Shown here: one piece after another, positions 1-6,540 of the stretch | Numbering within the stretch: position 1 is the stretch's first letter | How the letters are laid out: every line of letters begins with the position of its first letter | NCBI GenBank assembly: GCA_934463345.1 | Contig: CAKSJL010000031.1 | Coordinates: 1-19,152 of the forward strand | Reading direction: 5' to 3' | Origin: an uncultured Oscillospiraceae bacterium | Lineage (GTDB): Bacteria; Bacillota; Clostridia; Oscillospirales; Ruminococcaceae | Length of the DNA: 19,152 nucleotides | Position numbers and translations under genes: made by a program | The notes under the pieces: model-generated | Seen by the model: only the letters and a program-made list of their open reading frames with translations | Told to the model about the DNA's origin: nothing | Databases searched by the model: none

Positions 1-23
1 CTCTCTCGTTCGACAGCTTTATT

Positions 24-52
24 ATTATATCACCTATCTCCCCTCTTGTCAA
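24..52 (-). promoter_or_regulatory. Consensus sigma-A promoter reading left out of the window
   Basis: On the minus strand there is TTGACA, a 17-bp spacer and TATAAT, with TG one base before the -10 (extended -10). Both hexamers match the consensus perfectly. The gene it drives lies before position 1 and cannot be seen. Confidence 0.7.
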
Positions 53-142
53 TTACTTTTTTCGCTTTTTTATCTTTACTACAACTGAATGCCTTATTAT
101 TCGACATTAAATATTAATAATGCACAAAAACCTATTATATAT

Positions 143-171
143 TTGACTGAAATCGTTGTTTCAAGTATAAT
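143..171 (+). promoter_or_regulatory. Sigma-A promoter for the CmpB-type membrane protein
   Basis: TTGACT, 17 bp, TATAAT on the plus strand, ending 36 bp before the start codon at 208. The match to consensus is 11 of 12. It is back to back with the minus-strand promoter at 24-52, so about 90 bp separates two divergent units. Confidence 0.7.
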
Positions 172-207
172 TAACGATAATAATACAAAATATGAGGTGA
201 TTGTTTT

Positions 208-996
208 ATGCCAGATTACACTATAATGCAATGGATCTTGTTTTTCTTTCTTTATTGCTTCTTCGGATGGTGTTTTGAAACCGCACTCGTTTCTTCACGT
301 GAAAAGCGCTTTGTAAATCGTGGATTTCTGAGAAGTCCTTTTCTTCCTATCTATGGCTTTGGTTCTATTATAATGATAATTGCAGGAAATCCATTTATGG
401 ATGACCCGGTTTTAATGTTCGTCTGCGGTGCGCTTTCCGCAACCCTGATGGAGTACATAACCGGCTGGCTCATGGAGCTTCTCTTTAAAACCCGTTACTG
501 GGATTACAGCGACTGCTGCTATAACATTTCAGGCAGAATATGCGCTGAAGCAACTCTTCTATGGGGCTTCATGACGCTTCTCGTCAATTATAAGGTACAC
601 ATCCACATAGAACCGCTGATCACAAAACTGAGTGTTGCTGCTGTAAATACAATAGATATTGTTCTGATCGTAATTTTCACTGCCGATCTGATCATATCTG
701 CCAAGGCAGCAATTGATGTAAACAATATTCTTAAGAGAATGACTGAAATTCGTGAGGAACTGGCTCAGCTCAACACAAAGCTGAAAGAAGCAGCTGAGGA
801 AAACCAGCATATTGAGGGAATCAAGCAAAAGATACAGCAGCTTCAGTCAGAACGTTCAAATGTTTCCGGAAGAATCAATTTCCTGAAAAAAGATTTCATT
901 AATGCCCACCCACATGCTAAATCCACAAAATTCAATACTGCACTGACTGAGTTGAAAATCAAAATTCATGATAAGGCCGAAAAGAAAAAACATTAA
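208..996 (+). CDS. Putative ABC-transporter type IV membrane protein (CmpB family)
   Basis: A 262-residue integral membrane protein resembling the ABC_trans_CmpB family (PF06541), common in Firmicutes and of unproven function. About five hydrophobic segments lie in residues 8-165. They carry the family's early motif FGWCFET (about residues 19-25), then RGFLRSPFLPIYG (about 38-50), and EYITGWLMELLF in the next helix. Residues 165-230 form a charged heptad-rich coiled coil (EIREELAQLNTKLKEA and following), with a Lys-rich tail, presumably cytoplasmic. The start is supported by the Shine-Dalgarno GAGGTG 8 nt upstream and by the promoter at 143-171. No ATPase partner is adjacent, so 'ABC transporter' is a family name rather than shown activity. 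It appears to be a single-gene unit that ends at the shared terminator 1085-1116. Confidence 0.8.
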   Translation: MPDYTIMQWILFFFLYCFFGWCFETALVSSREKRFVNRGFLRSPFLPIYGFGSIIMIIAGNPFMDDPVLMFVCGALSATLMEYITGWLMELLFKTRYWDYSDCCYNISGRICAEATLLWGFMTLLVNYKVHIHIEPLITKLSVAAVNTIDIVLIVIFTADLIISAKAAIDVNNILKRMTEIREELAQLNTKLKEAAEENQHIEGIKQKIQQLQSERSNVSGRINFLKKDFINAHPHAKSTKFNTALTELKIKIHDKAEKKKH

Positions 997-1084
997 CACT
1001 TGCTGAACAGTAAAATAAAAGCTTTTTTAAAGACTTCTCTTCTACATCATTATTCATTTGGTTAATCTGCCAGTTTACAAACGC

Positions 1085-1116
1085 AAATGCCTGCCGATTT
1101 AAATCAGCAGGCATTT
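1085..1116. terminator. Bidirectional rho-independent terminator
   Basis: Inverted repeat AAATGCCTGC / GCAGGCATTT, with a second small palindrome (GATTTAAATC) inside the loop. The plus strand continues with TTTTTCATT; the minus strand continues with the weaker TTTGCGTTTG. It lies between the convergent CmpB-type gene and upp and can serve both. Confidence 0.85.
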
Positions 1117-1132
1117 TTCATTACCTCATATA

Positions 1133-1762
1133 TCACTTAGTACCAAAAATTCTGTCTCCTGCATCGCCAAGACCCGGAACTATGTAATTATTCTCGTCAA
1201 GTCCCTCGTCCTTTGCACCACAGTAAATATCAACATCAGGATGTGCTTCCTCAAGGCGCTTTATACCCTCAGGTGATGCAATAATACACATAAACTTTAT
1301 ATTTTTTACTCCTGCTGCCTTGATCTCATTTATAGCTCCTACAGCAGTATTGCCAGTTGCCAGCATCGGGTCAACAACAATAACATCTCTTTCTGCAACA
1401 TCGTCCGGAAGCTTGCAGTAATACTTTACAACATTACAGTTTTCATCGTCTCTGAACATACCAATATGTCCGATTTTCGCCGCCGGAACCATATTCGTAA
1501 CGCCCTCAATCATCCCAAGGCCTGCACGAAGTACCGGCACAAACGCCAGCTTTCTTCCTGAAATTATCTTTGTCTTTGCAACAGCAAGAGGAGTTGCGAT
1601 CTCAACCTCTTTAAGCGGAAGATCCCTTGTTGCCTCATAACAAATAAGCATTGCCGTTTCAGATACAAGCTCTCTGAACTCCTTTGCTCCTGTATTTTTA
1701 TCCCTCATAAGAGAAATTTTGTGCTGAATAAGAGGATGGTCAATTAAATGTAATCCTGCCAT
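1133..1762 (-). CDS. upp: Uracil phosphoribosyltransferase
   Basis: Cytosolic pyrimidine salvage enzyme: uracil plus PRPP gives UMP and pyrophosphate. At 209 residues it is full length for the family. The PRPP-binding loop is [10 protein letters not shown] (131-140), RAGLGM (79-84) is the conserved N-terminal loop, and the C-terminal uracil-recognition segment [17 protein letters not shown] closes the protein. The start has the Shine-Dalgarno AAGGAG 8 nt upstream. It lies 90 bp downstream of rpiB on the same strand with no clear terminator between them. A 7-bp hairpin sits just before the ribosome binding site (1780-1812). I see no strong separate promoter, so read-through from rpiB is likely. 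Confidence 0.96.
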   Translation of the reverse strand: MAGLHLIDHPLIQHKISLMRDKNTGAKEFRELVSETAMLICYEATRDLPLKEVEIATPLAVAKTKIISGRKLAFVPVLRAGLGMIEGVTNMVPAAKIGHIGMFRDDENCNVVKYYCKLPDDVAERDVIVVDPMLATGNTAVGAINEIKAAGVKNIKFMCIIASPEGIKRLEEAHPDVDIYCGAKDEGLDENNYIVPGLGDAGDRIFGTK

Positions 1763-1779
1763 AATAGTTACTCCTTATA

Positions 1780-1812
1780 TAGAATCCGAACGCATTTCCC
1801 CTGTGAACGGAT
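1780..1812 (-). other. Hairpin in the upp leader, just upstream of the ribosome binding site
   Basis: The inverted repeat GAATCCG / CGGATTC (7 bp, perfect) encloses a 19-nt loop containing ACAGGGGAAA, about 6 nt before AAGGAG of upp. No T-tract follows, so it is not an ordinary terminator. Its place before a pyrimidine salvage gene suggests a regulatory RNA element. It does not clearly match the PyrR-binding loop pattern. Confidence 0.4.
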
Positions 1813-1852
1813 TCATAATTTTATAATATAATTTATAATTTCAAAGAGATAA

Positions 1853-2293
1853 TCAGCGGTTCATAGCCTCAATATCCTTAAATTTGTCAATTCTCCTCTG
1901 ATGACGACCGCCTTCAAAGTCAGTGCTGAGAAACACATCAACAATTTCTGCCGCTGTTCCCGGTCCTATAGTTCTTGCACCCATACACAAAATATTTGCA
2001 TCATTGTGCATTCTTGTGTATTTTGCCGTAAAATAGTCTGCACAGAGAGCCGCCCTGATACCGTTCACCTTATTTGCCGCCATTGACATTCCAACGCCGG
2101 TTCCGCAGATCAGTATACCCTTTTCACATTTTCCTTCCTTAACAGCCTTTGCAACCTCAAGGGCAATGTCAGGATAATCGCATGATTCTCCATTGCAGCC
2201 GACATCAAGAATATCCAGTTCTTTCTGCTTTAACTGTTCCAGAATTTCTGTTTTTAAATTATAACCAGCATGGTCGCTTCCTATTGCTATCAT
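1853..2293 (-). CDS. rpiB: Ribose-5-phosphate isomerase B
   Basis: Interconverts ribose 5-phosphate and ribulose 5-phosphate in the non-oxidative pentose phosphate pathway; it could also act on other sugar phosphates, as the RpiB/LacAB family does. The protein has 146 residues, normal for RpiB. Visible motifs are GSDHAGYNLK at 5-14 (D7, H8), CGTGVGMSMAANK at 63-75 with C63 as the likely catalytic base, and H96 in the TRMHNDANIL segment. I chose ATG at 2293 because GGAG lies 6 nt upstream and the protein then begins MIAIGSDHAG as in homologues. A frame-compatible ATG at 2317 would add eight residues that overlap this ribosome binding site. The gene has its own promoter (2411-2439) and probably leads into upp, linking ribose phosphate and PRPP-dependent salvage. 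Confidence 0.95.
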   Translation of the reverse strand: MIAIGSDHAGYNLKTEILEQLKQKELDILDVGCNGESCDYPDIALEVAKAVKEGKCEKGILICGTGVGMSMAANKVNGIRAALCADYFTAKYTRMHNDANILCMGARTIGPGTAAEIVDVFLSTDFEGGRHQRRIDKFKDIEAMNR

Positions 2294-2320
2294 TTTTTTC
2301 TCCATATAACATTTCACATT

Positions 2321-2342
2321 AACCGGTAATTTGCTGCCGGTT
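2321..2342 (-). other. Hairpin in the rpiB leader
   Basis: AACCGG / CCGGTT, 6 bp with a 10-nt loop, lies in the roughly 110-nt untranslated leader of rpiB. Upstream in the same leader, GTGCA/TGCAC (2368-2395) and CACAA/TTGTG (2378-2392) can form overlapping, mutually exclusive stems. No T-tract follows. A regulatory role is possible but unproven. Confidence 0.3.
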
Positions 2343-2410
2343 TTAAATACTAATAATCACATGATCAGTGCAAATATCACAAAAACATTGTGCACCTGAC
2401 TTCATTTATT

Positions 2411-2439
2411 ATTATATCATATATATTTTGTAAAATCAA
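2411..2439 (-). promoter_or_regulatory. Sigma-A promoter for rpiB-upp
   Basis: Minus strand TTGATT, 17 bp, TATAAT with an extended -10 (TGA before TATAAT). The -35 overlaps the stop codon of tsaB. The expected start of transcription near 2404 gives rpiB a leader of about 110 nt. Confidence 0.65.
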
Positions 2440-3125
2440 CCTGCATTCAGATTAATTAGATCTTTTTCTGCCTTAACAAGCTGCAAATAGCTTGCTTCAA
2501 GCCTTTCAGGGGCATAAAACCCATGATGAAACGCTGCCTGACATATTCCTGCCGCTGACTGATTTCTCAGATGCTGCGGTGAAAGACTGAATTTCATATC
2601 ATTAAATTCTGATAAAAAATCCACAGCACCATCGCCAGTCAGAATAATATTTTCATTACAGCTGCACAGAATATCGTAAAGCTTTTCACTCTCAATTATA
2701 ACATCTTTTTCAAGCCTTTTCGCTGTACAGCCGCAGAATCTGAAAACTCCGGCATAAACAAGCTTCTGCCTTGCCTTCATAACCGGGCAGACGATTCCAT
2801 CCGCTGGGAAATTATAAGCCAACCCTTCAAGAGTCGATATTCCGCAGCATTCAATACCAAGCGCAAACGCCATAGCCTTTACAGCTGCCACCCCTATTCT
2901 TATTCCGGTGTATGAACCTGGTCCATTTCCCACAGCAATCCTGTCTATAGCCTTCATGTCCTTTTCACAGTCTGAAACAAGCTTTTTTACCATGGGTAGT
3001 ATCACCTGAGAATGGGTTCTCGCCGTCATAACAGATGTCTGCCCGAGCATGATTTCATCTTCAAAAAGTGCCGCAGAAGCAGTCTTTCCTGAGGTTTCAA
3101 TTCCCAGAGTCAGCAAATCTCTCAT
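2436..3125 (-). CDS. tsaB: tRNA threonylcarbamoyladenosine biosynthesis protein TsaB
   Basis: TsaB is the non-catalytic partner that forms a complex with TsaD and TsaE to make t6A37 on ANN-decoding tRNAs. The protein has the ASKHA-type N-terminus LTLGIETSGKTASAALF and the family signature GNGPGSYTGIRIGVAAVK. Length is about 229 residues, normal for TsaB. The start is uncertain: ATG at 3125 has GAGGGAG directly adjacent (close spacing), an in-frame TTG at 3116 has GGAG about 8 nt upstream and fits homologous N-termini well, and a TTG at 3134 has no Shine-Dalgarno. It overlaps the end of tsaE by about 29 bp, so the two are translationally coupled. tsaD is not in this window. Confidence 0.92.
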   Translation of the reverse strand: MRDLLTLGIETSGKTASAALFEDEIMLGQTSVMTARTHSQVILPMVKKLVSDCEKDMKAIDRIAVGNGPGSYTGIRIGVAAVKAMAFALGIECCGISTLEGLAYNFPADGIVCPVMKARQKLVYAGVFRFCGCTAKRLEKDVIIESEKLYDILCSCNENIILTGDGAVDFLSEFNDMKFSLSPQHLRNQSAAGICQAAFHHGFYAPERLEASYLQLVKAEKDLINLNAG

Positions 3126-3534
3126 CTCCCTCAACAGTTATTTCACGCTCATCATCACTGAGCCTTTCAATTGTAATATATATAGTTTCCGGCGGAAGTA
3201 TATCGCCAATATTCTCCGACCACTCCACTGCAAAAACGCTTTCCTCCTGCGGGTAATCATAAAATCCCGTCGATTCAAGCTCGCATGAATCAGTAATTCT
3301 GTACATATCAAAGTGATAGAGATCAATATCGCCATGATACTCGTTCACAATAGCAAAAGTCGGGGATGTCACCTCATCTTTCAGTCCAAGTCCTGCCGCA
3401 AGTCCTCTTGTAAAAGTAGTTTTTCCTGCCCCAAGACCGCCCTTATATGCAATTATATCGCCCTTTCTGAGCATAGAACCGATTTTTTCAGCAAAAGCAA
3501 TCGTTTCCTCAGGATTTGACGTTTTTACCCTCAT
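3097..3534 (-). CDS. tsaE: tRNA threonylcarbamoyladenosine biosynthesis ATPase TsaE
   Basis: P-loop ATPase needed for turnover of the TsaBDE complex in t6A formation. The protein has 145 residues, typical. Walker A is GGLGAGKTT (32-40). Further TsaE features are TSPTFAIVNEY (56-66), the LYHFDMYR segment (72-79) and VEWSENI (103-109). The start ATG has GAGGT 8 nt upstream. The gene is 28 bp downstream of fhs with no terminator between, and overlaps tsaB, so fhs-tsaE-tsaB reads as one transcript. Confidence 0.95.
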   Translation of the reverse strand: MRVKTSNPEETIAFAEKIGSMLRKGDIIAYKGGLGAGKTTFTRGLAAGLGLKDEVTSPTFAIVNEYHGDIDLYHFDMYRITDSCELESTGFYDYPQEESVFAVEWSENIGDILPPETIYITIERLSDDEREITVEGDERFADSGN

Positions 3535-3562
3535 TAAAATCTACCTCAATTTTTTTGCCGGA

Positions 3563-5233
3563 TCAGAACAAACCGGTTATATTTCCGTTATTGTCACAGT
3601 CAATGTTAAGAGCTGCCGGTTTTTTAGGAAGTCCCGGCATGGTCAGGATATTTCCGGTCAGTGCAACAACAAAGCCTGCACCAGCTGAAAGCTTTACATC
3701 ACGAACTGTGATCTTAAAGTTCTCCGGTTTTCCAAGCTTTGCTGGATCGTCAGAAAGCGAATACTGCGTTTTGGCAACACACACCGGAATATCGTCAAAT
3801 CCCAGAGCAATTATTTCTTTAAGAGCCTTTTCTGCCGCAGTCGTATACACAACGCCGTCAGCACGATATATTTCCCTCGCAATAATATCCAGTTTTTCCT
3901 TTATAGAAAGCTTTTCATCGTAGATAGGAGCAAAATGTGAAGGCTTACTTTCAACGGTAGAAATAACCTTTTCCGCAAGATCCTTTCCACCCTCTCCGCC
4001 TTTTGCAAAGATCTCGGTCATTGAAACCTCAACATTCCTGTCTGCACAGAATTTTTCAACAATTTTTATTTCAGCATCTGTATCTGTATGAAAACGGTTT
4101 ATAGCAACAACAACCGGAACACCGAATTTCTGCATATTCTCAATGTGAACCCCAAGATTTACAATGCCCCTTTCAAGAGCCTCTGTATTTTCCTCCTGGA
4201 AACTGTCTTTCGGAATTCCGCCATTATATTTAAGCGCCCTTATTGTTGCGACAAGAACTACACAATCCGGTTTCAATCCGCCGAAACGGCACTTGATATC
4301 AAAAAACTTTTCAGCGCCCAGATCTGAACCGAAGCCAGCTTCAGTAATACAGTAATCGCCAAGCTTTAACGCCAGATTTGTCGCCCTGAGTGAATTGCAT
4401 CCATGAGCGATATTGGCAAATGGGCCGCCATGTATAAGCGCAGGTGTGTTTTCAAGAGTCTGAACCAGGTTCGGCTTTAAAGCATCCTTCAAAAGCGCAG
4501 TCATAGCGCCCTGTACACCCAGTTTTTCCGCATATACTGGCTCTCCGGAATAGTTATAGCCTACAAGAATATTGCCGATTCTCCTTTTAAGATCATCAAG
4601 ATCTGACGCAAGGCAGAGTATTGCCATAATTTCCGAAGCAACCGTTATCTGAAAACCGTCCTCACGAGGGATTCCATTCATTTTTCCGCCCATGCCTATA
4701 ACAATATTTCTGAGAGCTCGGTCATTCATATCAAGACATCTCTTGAAAAGAATCCTTCTCTGGTCAATATTCAGCTCATTTCCCTGCTGCATATGATTGT
4801 CAACCGCAGCACAAAGAAGATTGTTTGCAGCAGTAATAGCATGCATGTCTCCTGTAAAATGCAGATTTATATCCTCCATCGGAACAACCTGTGAGTAACC
4901 GCCTCCGGCAGCTCCGCCCTTTATTCCGAAAACCGGACCGAGCGAAGGCTCTCTGAGAGCCAGAACCGCATTCTTTCCGATTCTGTTCATGGCCTGTGCA
5001 AGCCCGACGCTGACCGTTGTTTTTCCTTCGCCTGCCGGAGTAGGGTTAATTGCCGTAACAAGAATAAGCTTTCCGTTTTCTCTGTCAGCAAGCTTTGAGT
5101 ACAAAGCCTCAGACAGTTTTGCCTTGTAATGACCATAAGGCTCTATATCTTCATCCGATATTCCGAGCTTACCGGCAATTTCAGTAATCGGTTTCATTTT
5201 TGCGCTGTGCGCAATCTCAATATCACTTAACAT
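3563..5233 (-). CDS. fhs: Formate-tetrahydrofolate ligase
   Basis: ATP-dependent ligation of formate to tetrahydrofolate, giving 10-formyl-THF for one-carbon metabolism (purines, fMet; the methyl branch in acetogens). The nucleotide loop [10 protein letters not shown], the [15 protein letters not shown] region and the C-terminal PGLPKKPAA are all present. I prefer ATG at 5233, which gives 556 residues beginning [15 protein letters not shown], as in homologues. The upstream in-frame ATG at 5275 (570 residues) has only AAGG one base away. The true Shine-Dalgarno AAAGGAG (5266-5272) lies inside that extension and a predicted 6-bp hairpin separates it from ATG 5233. It has its own strong promoter and is followed by tsaE and tsaB. 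The sensory hydrogenase operon lies immediately upstream. Confidence 0.95.
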   Translation of the reverse strand: MLSDIEIAHSAKMKPITEIAGKLGISDEDIEPYGHYKAKLSEALYSKLADRENGKLILVTAINPTPAGEGKTTVSVGLAQAMNRIGKNAVLALREPSLGPVFGIKGGAAGGGYSQVVPMEDINLHFTGDMHAITAANNLLCAAVDNHMQQGNELNIDQRRILFKRCLDMNDRALRNIVIGMGGKMNGIPREDGFQITVASEIMAILCLASDLDDLKRRIGNILVGYNYSGEPVYAEKLGVQGAMTALLKDALKPNLVQTLENTPALIHGGPFANIAHGCNSLRATNLALKLGDYCITEAGFGSDLGAEKFFDIKCRFGGLKPDCVVLVATIRALKYNGGIPKDSFQEENTEALERGIVNLGVHIENMQKFGVPVVVAINRFHTDTDAEIKIVEKFCADRNVEVSMTEIFAKGGEGGKDLAEKVISTVESKPSHFAPIYDEKLSIKEKLDIIAREIYRADGVVYTTAAEKALKEIIALGFDDIPVCVAKTQYSLSDDPAKLGKPENFKITVRDVKLSAGAGFVVALTGNILTMPGLPKKPAALNIDCDNNGNITGLF

Positions 5234-5242
5234 ATTATCAAC

Positions 5243-5272
5243 AGCCGCTCTCAGTAAAAGCAGCTCTCCTTT
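5243..5272 (-). promoter_or_regulatory. fhs ribosome binding site with hairpin in the spacer
   Basis: Minus strand AAAGGAG is followed directly by AGCTGC, an 11-nt loop and GCGGCT (6 pairs, one G-U), then 9 nt to ATG 5233. Folding the hairpin would bring the Shine-Dalgarno to an effective spacing of about 9 nt. Confidence 0.4.
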
Positions 5273-5325
5273 CATACCTTAATCAGCAGACCAACCTTTG
5301 TCTGTACGTTTATTGTCATAAAATC

Positions 5326-5354
5326 ATTATAGCATTTTAAAGCGCAAAATGCAA
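5326..5354 (-). promoter_or_regulatory. Sigma-A promoter for fhs-tsaE-tsaB
   Basis: Minus strand TTGCAT, 17 bp, TATAAT with an extended -10 (TGC before TATAAT). It lies between the phosphatase gene and fhs, so fhs can be expressed independently of the hydrogenase operon. No terminator is visible between the two units. Confidence 0.7.
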
Positions 5355-5367
5355 ATCTCCTGTTCTG

Positions 5368-6540
5368 TCAGAAGTAACTTACATTTATTCTCTTACCCAT
5401 TTTTTTCAGACATTCAGCAAGCTCATCAGCAATTCTCATTTTCAGGCTGAAACTTATAGGAAGATTCGGATTCTGGTGCGCCGGATTTTTTGCTCTTCCT
5501 ACAAAAAAGTTTATATCAGTAGCCTCTTCAAAGAGTATTCTGGCAATTCGTGAAGCACCGTCACGCTTCATGCTCCAGTCGTAATAACATTCATTGTCAG
5601 AAATATAACTTTTGGCATATTCAAGGACTCTTGTCATTGTAATAACACCCTCTGTTGTAAGGTCAACGCCTTTAATTTCAGCTGTCGGAGGAATTTCAGG
5701 ATCAAGATAGTCAAGCTCCGGTATAACAGCTGTCCCAAGATAATTTGCAGCGATCGTCGAGGTAGTGCCTCCGGCAATAATTCTCTTTCCCTCTTTGGAA
5801 AAGAAAAGCGCCATCATCTTGTTTGCGTCAGCAGGGTCAGCCGGAGGGCCAAAAAGAAGATTGACCGGTTTTCTCTGTCTTATTTTAATAGCCGCAACCG
5901 TCGTATCATCTCCCGGTTCATTCGCATAAAGGGAATTACATTCGTCAAGGATAAGCGTTGATATGACTTTTGCACTGTAATTTGGCTCATAGAGTCTTTC
6001 AATGTACTCTATAATATTTTCCCTCTGCCAACCAAAATTCATATACTGCCCGACTCCTGCCCAGATTGCACCGTCACTCATGGCAATAAATACATCGTTT
6101 TCACAGATTGATATTTTTGAGGTGTATATATTCTTTCCGCCCATTTCAGATGTTGTTTTAGAATACTCGTAATTTTTTCCATTGCGCAGAAGAATAACCT
6201 GAGGATTGTCATACTGTATTATCTCAGCCTCACTATTGTCACGAATACACATAATTGTAAATGTCGAATATGCAACTTTCCTCACCTCGCATACCGGAAG
6301 CGTTGCCGCAATTGTTGAAACGCAATCCTCTATGCTCATATTGTTGGCGATCATTGTTGATATTATCTTTGATGTAAGCGTTGAAAGAATACTTGCCTTA
6401 ACTCCGCTTCCAAGGCCATCTGCCAGAACAAGAACAGTATAATTATCGCCCTTTTCAATCACCTCAACATGATCTCCGCAAAGCTGCTCGCCCTTTTTGT
6501 TAATGCTGTGGTATCCCACATCAGTACAAAGATTATTCAT
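5368..6540 (-). CDS. PP2C/SpoIIE-type protein phosphatase linked to the sensory hydrogenase
   Basis: A soluble 390-residue protein with an N-terminal PP2C/SpoIIE-like phosphatase domain (about 1-222) that would dephosphorylate Ser/Thr on a protein partner. Metal-site residues appear in order: GD22-23, ADGLGSG (40-46), SDGAI (155-159) and GDDTTVAAI (210-218). There are no membrane segments, so it is not SpoIIE itself. Residues about 223-390 form a C-terminal region I cannot assign; it contains LLFGPPADPADANKMM (228-243), RIIAGGTTSTIAANYLG (253-269) and DLTTEGVITM (293-302). Its ATG overlaps the end of the hydrogenase gene by 8 nt, with AAGGAG 10 nt upstream, which implies coupled translation. 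It is the last gene of the unit. Its target is unknown; hydrogenase group C3 in the literature is defined by such a phosphatase neighbour. Confidence 0.85.
   Translation of the reverse strand: MNNLCTDVGYHSINKKGEQLCGDHVEVIEKGDNYTVLVLADGLGSGVKASILSTLTSKIISTMIANNMSIEDCVSTIAATLPVCEVRKVAYSTFTIMCIRDNSEAEIIQYDNPQVILLRNGKNYEYSKTTSEMGGKNIYTSKISICENDVFIAMSDGAIWAGVGQYMNFGWQRENIIEYIERLYEPNYSAKVISTLILDECNSLYANEPGDDTTVAAIKIRQRKPVNLLFGPPADPADANKMMALFFSKEGKRIIAGGTTSTIAANYLGTAVIPELDYLDPEIPPTAEIKGVDLTTEGVITMTRVLEYAKSYISDNECYYDWSMKRDGASRIARILFEEATDINFFVGRAKNPAHQNPNLPISFSLKMRIADELAECLKKMGKRINVSYF

Noticed and set aside
4088..4355. Plus-strand open frames inside fhs
   Set aside because: They are antisense shadows of a highly conserved coding region, with no ribosome binding site and no recognisable protein.
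5368..6540. Annotation as sporulation protein SpoIIE
   Set aside because: No membrane helices, only the phosphatase domain is shared, and the gene context is a hydrogenase operon.
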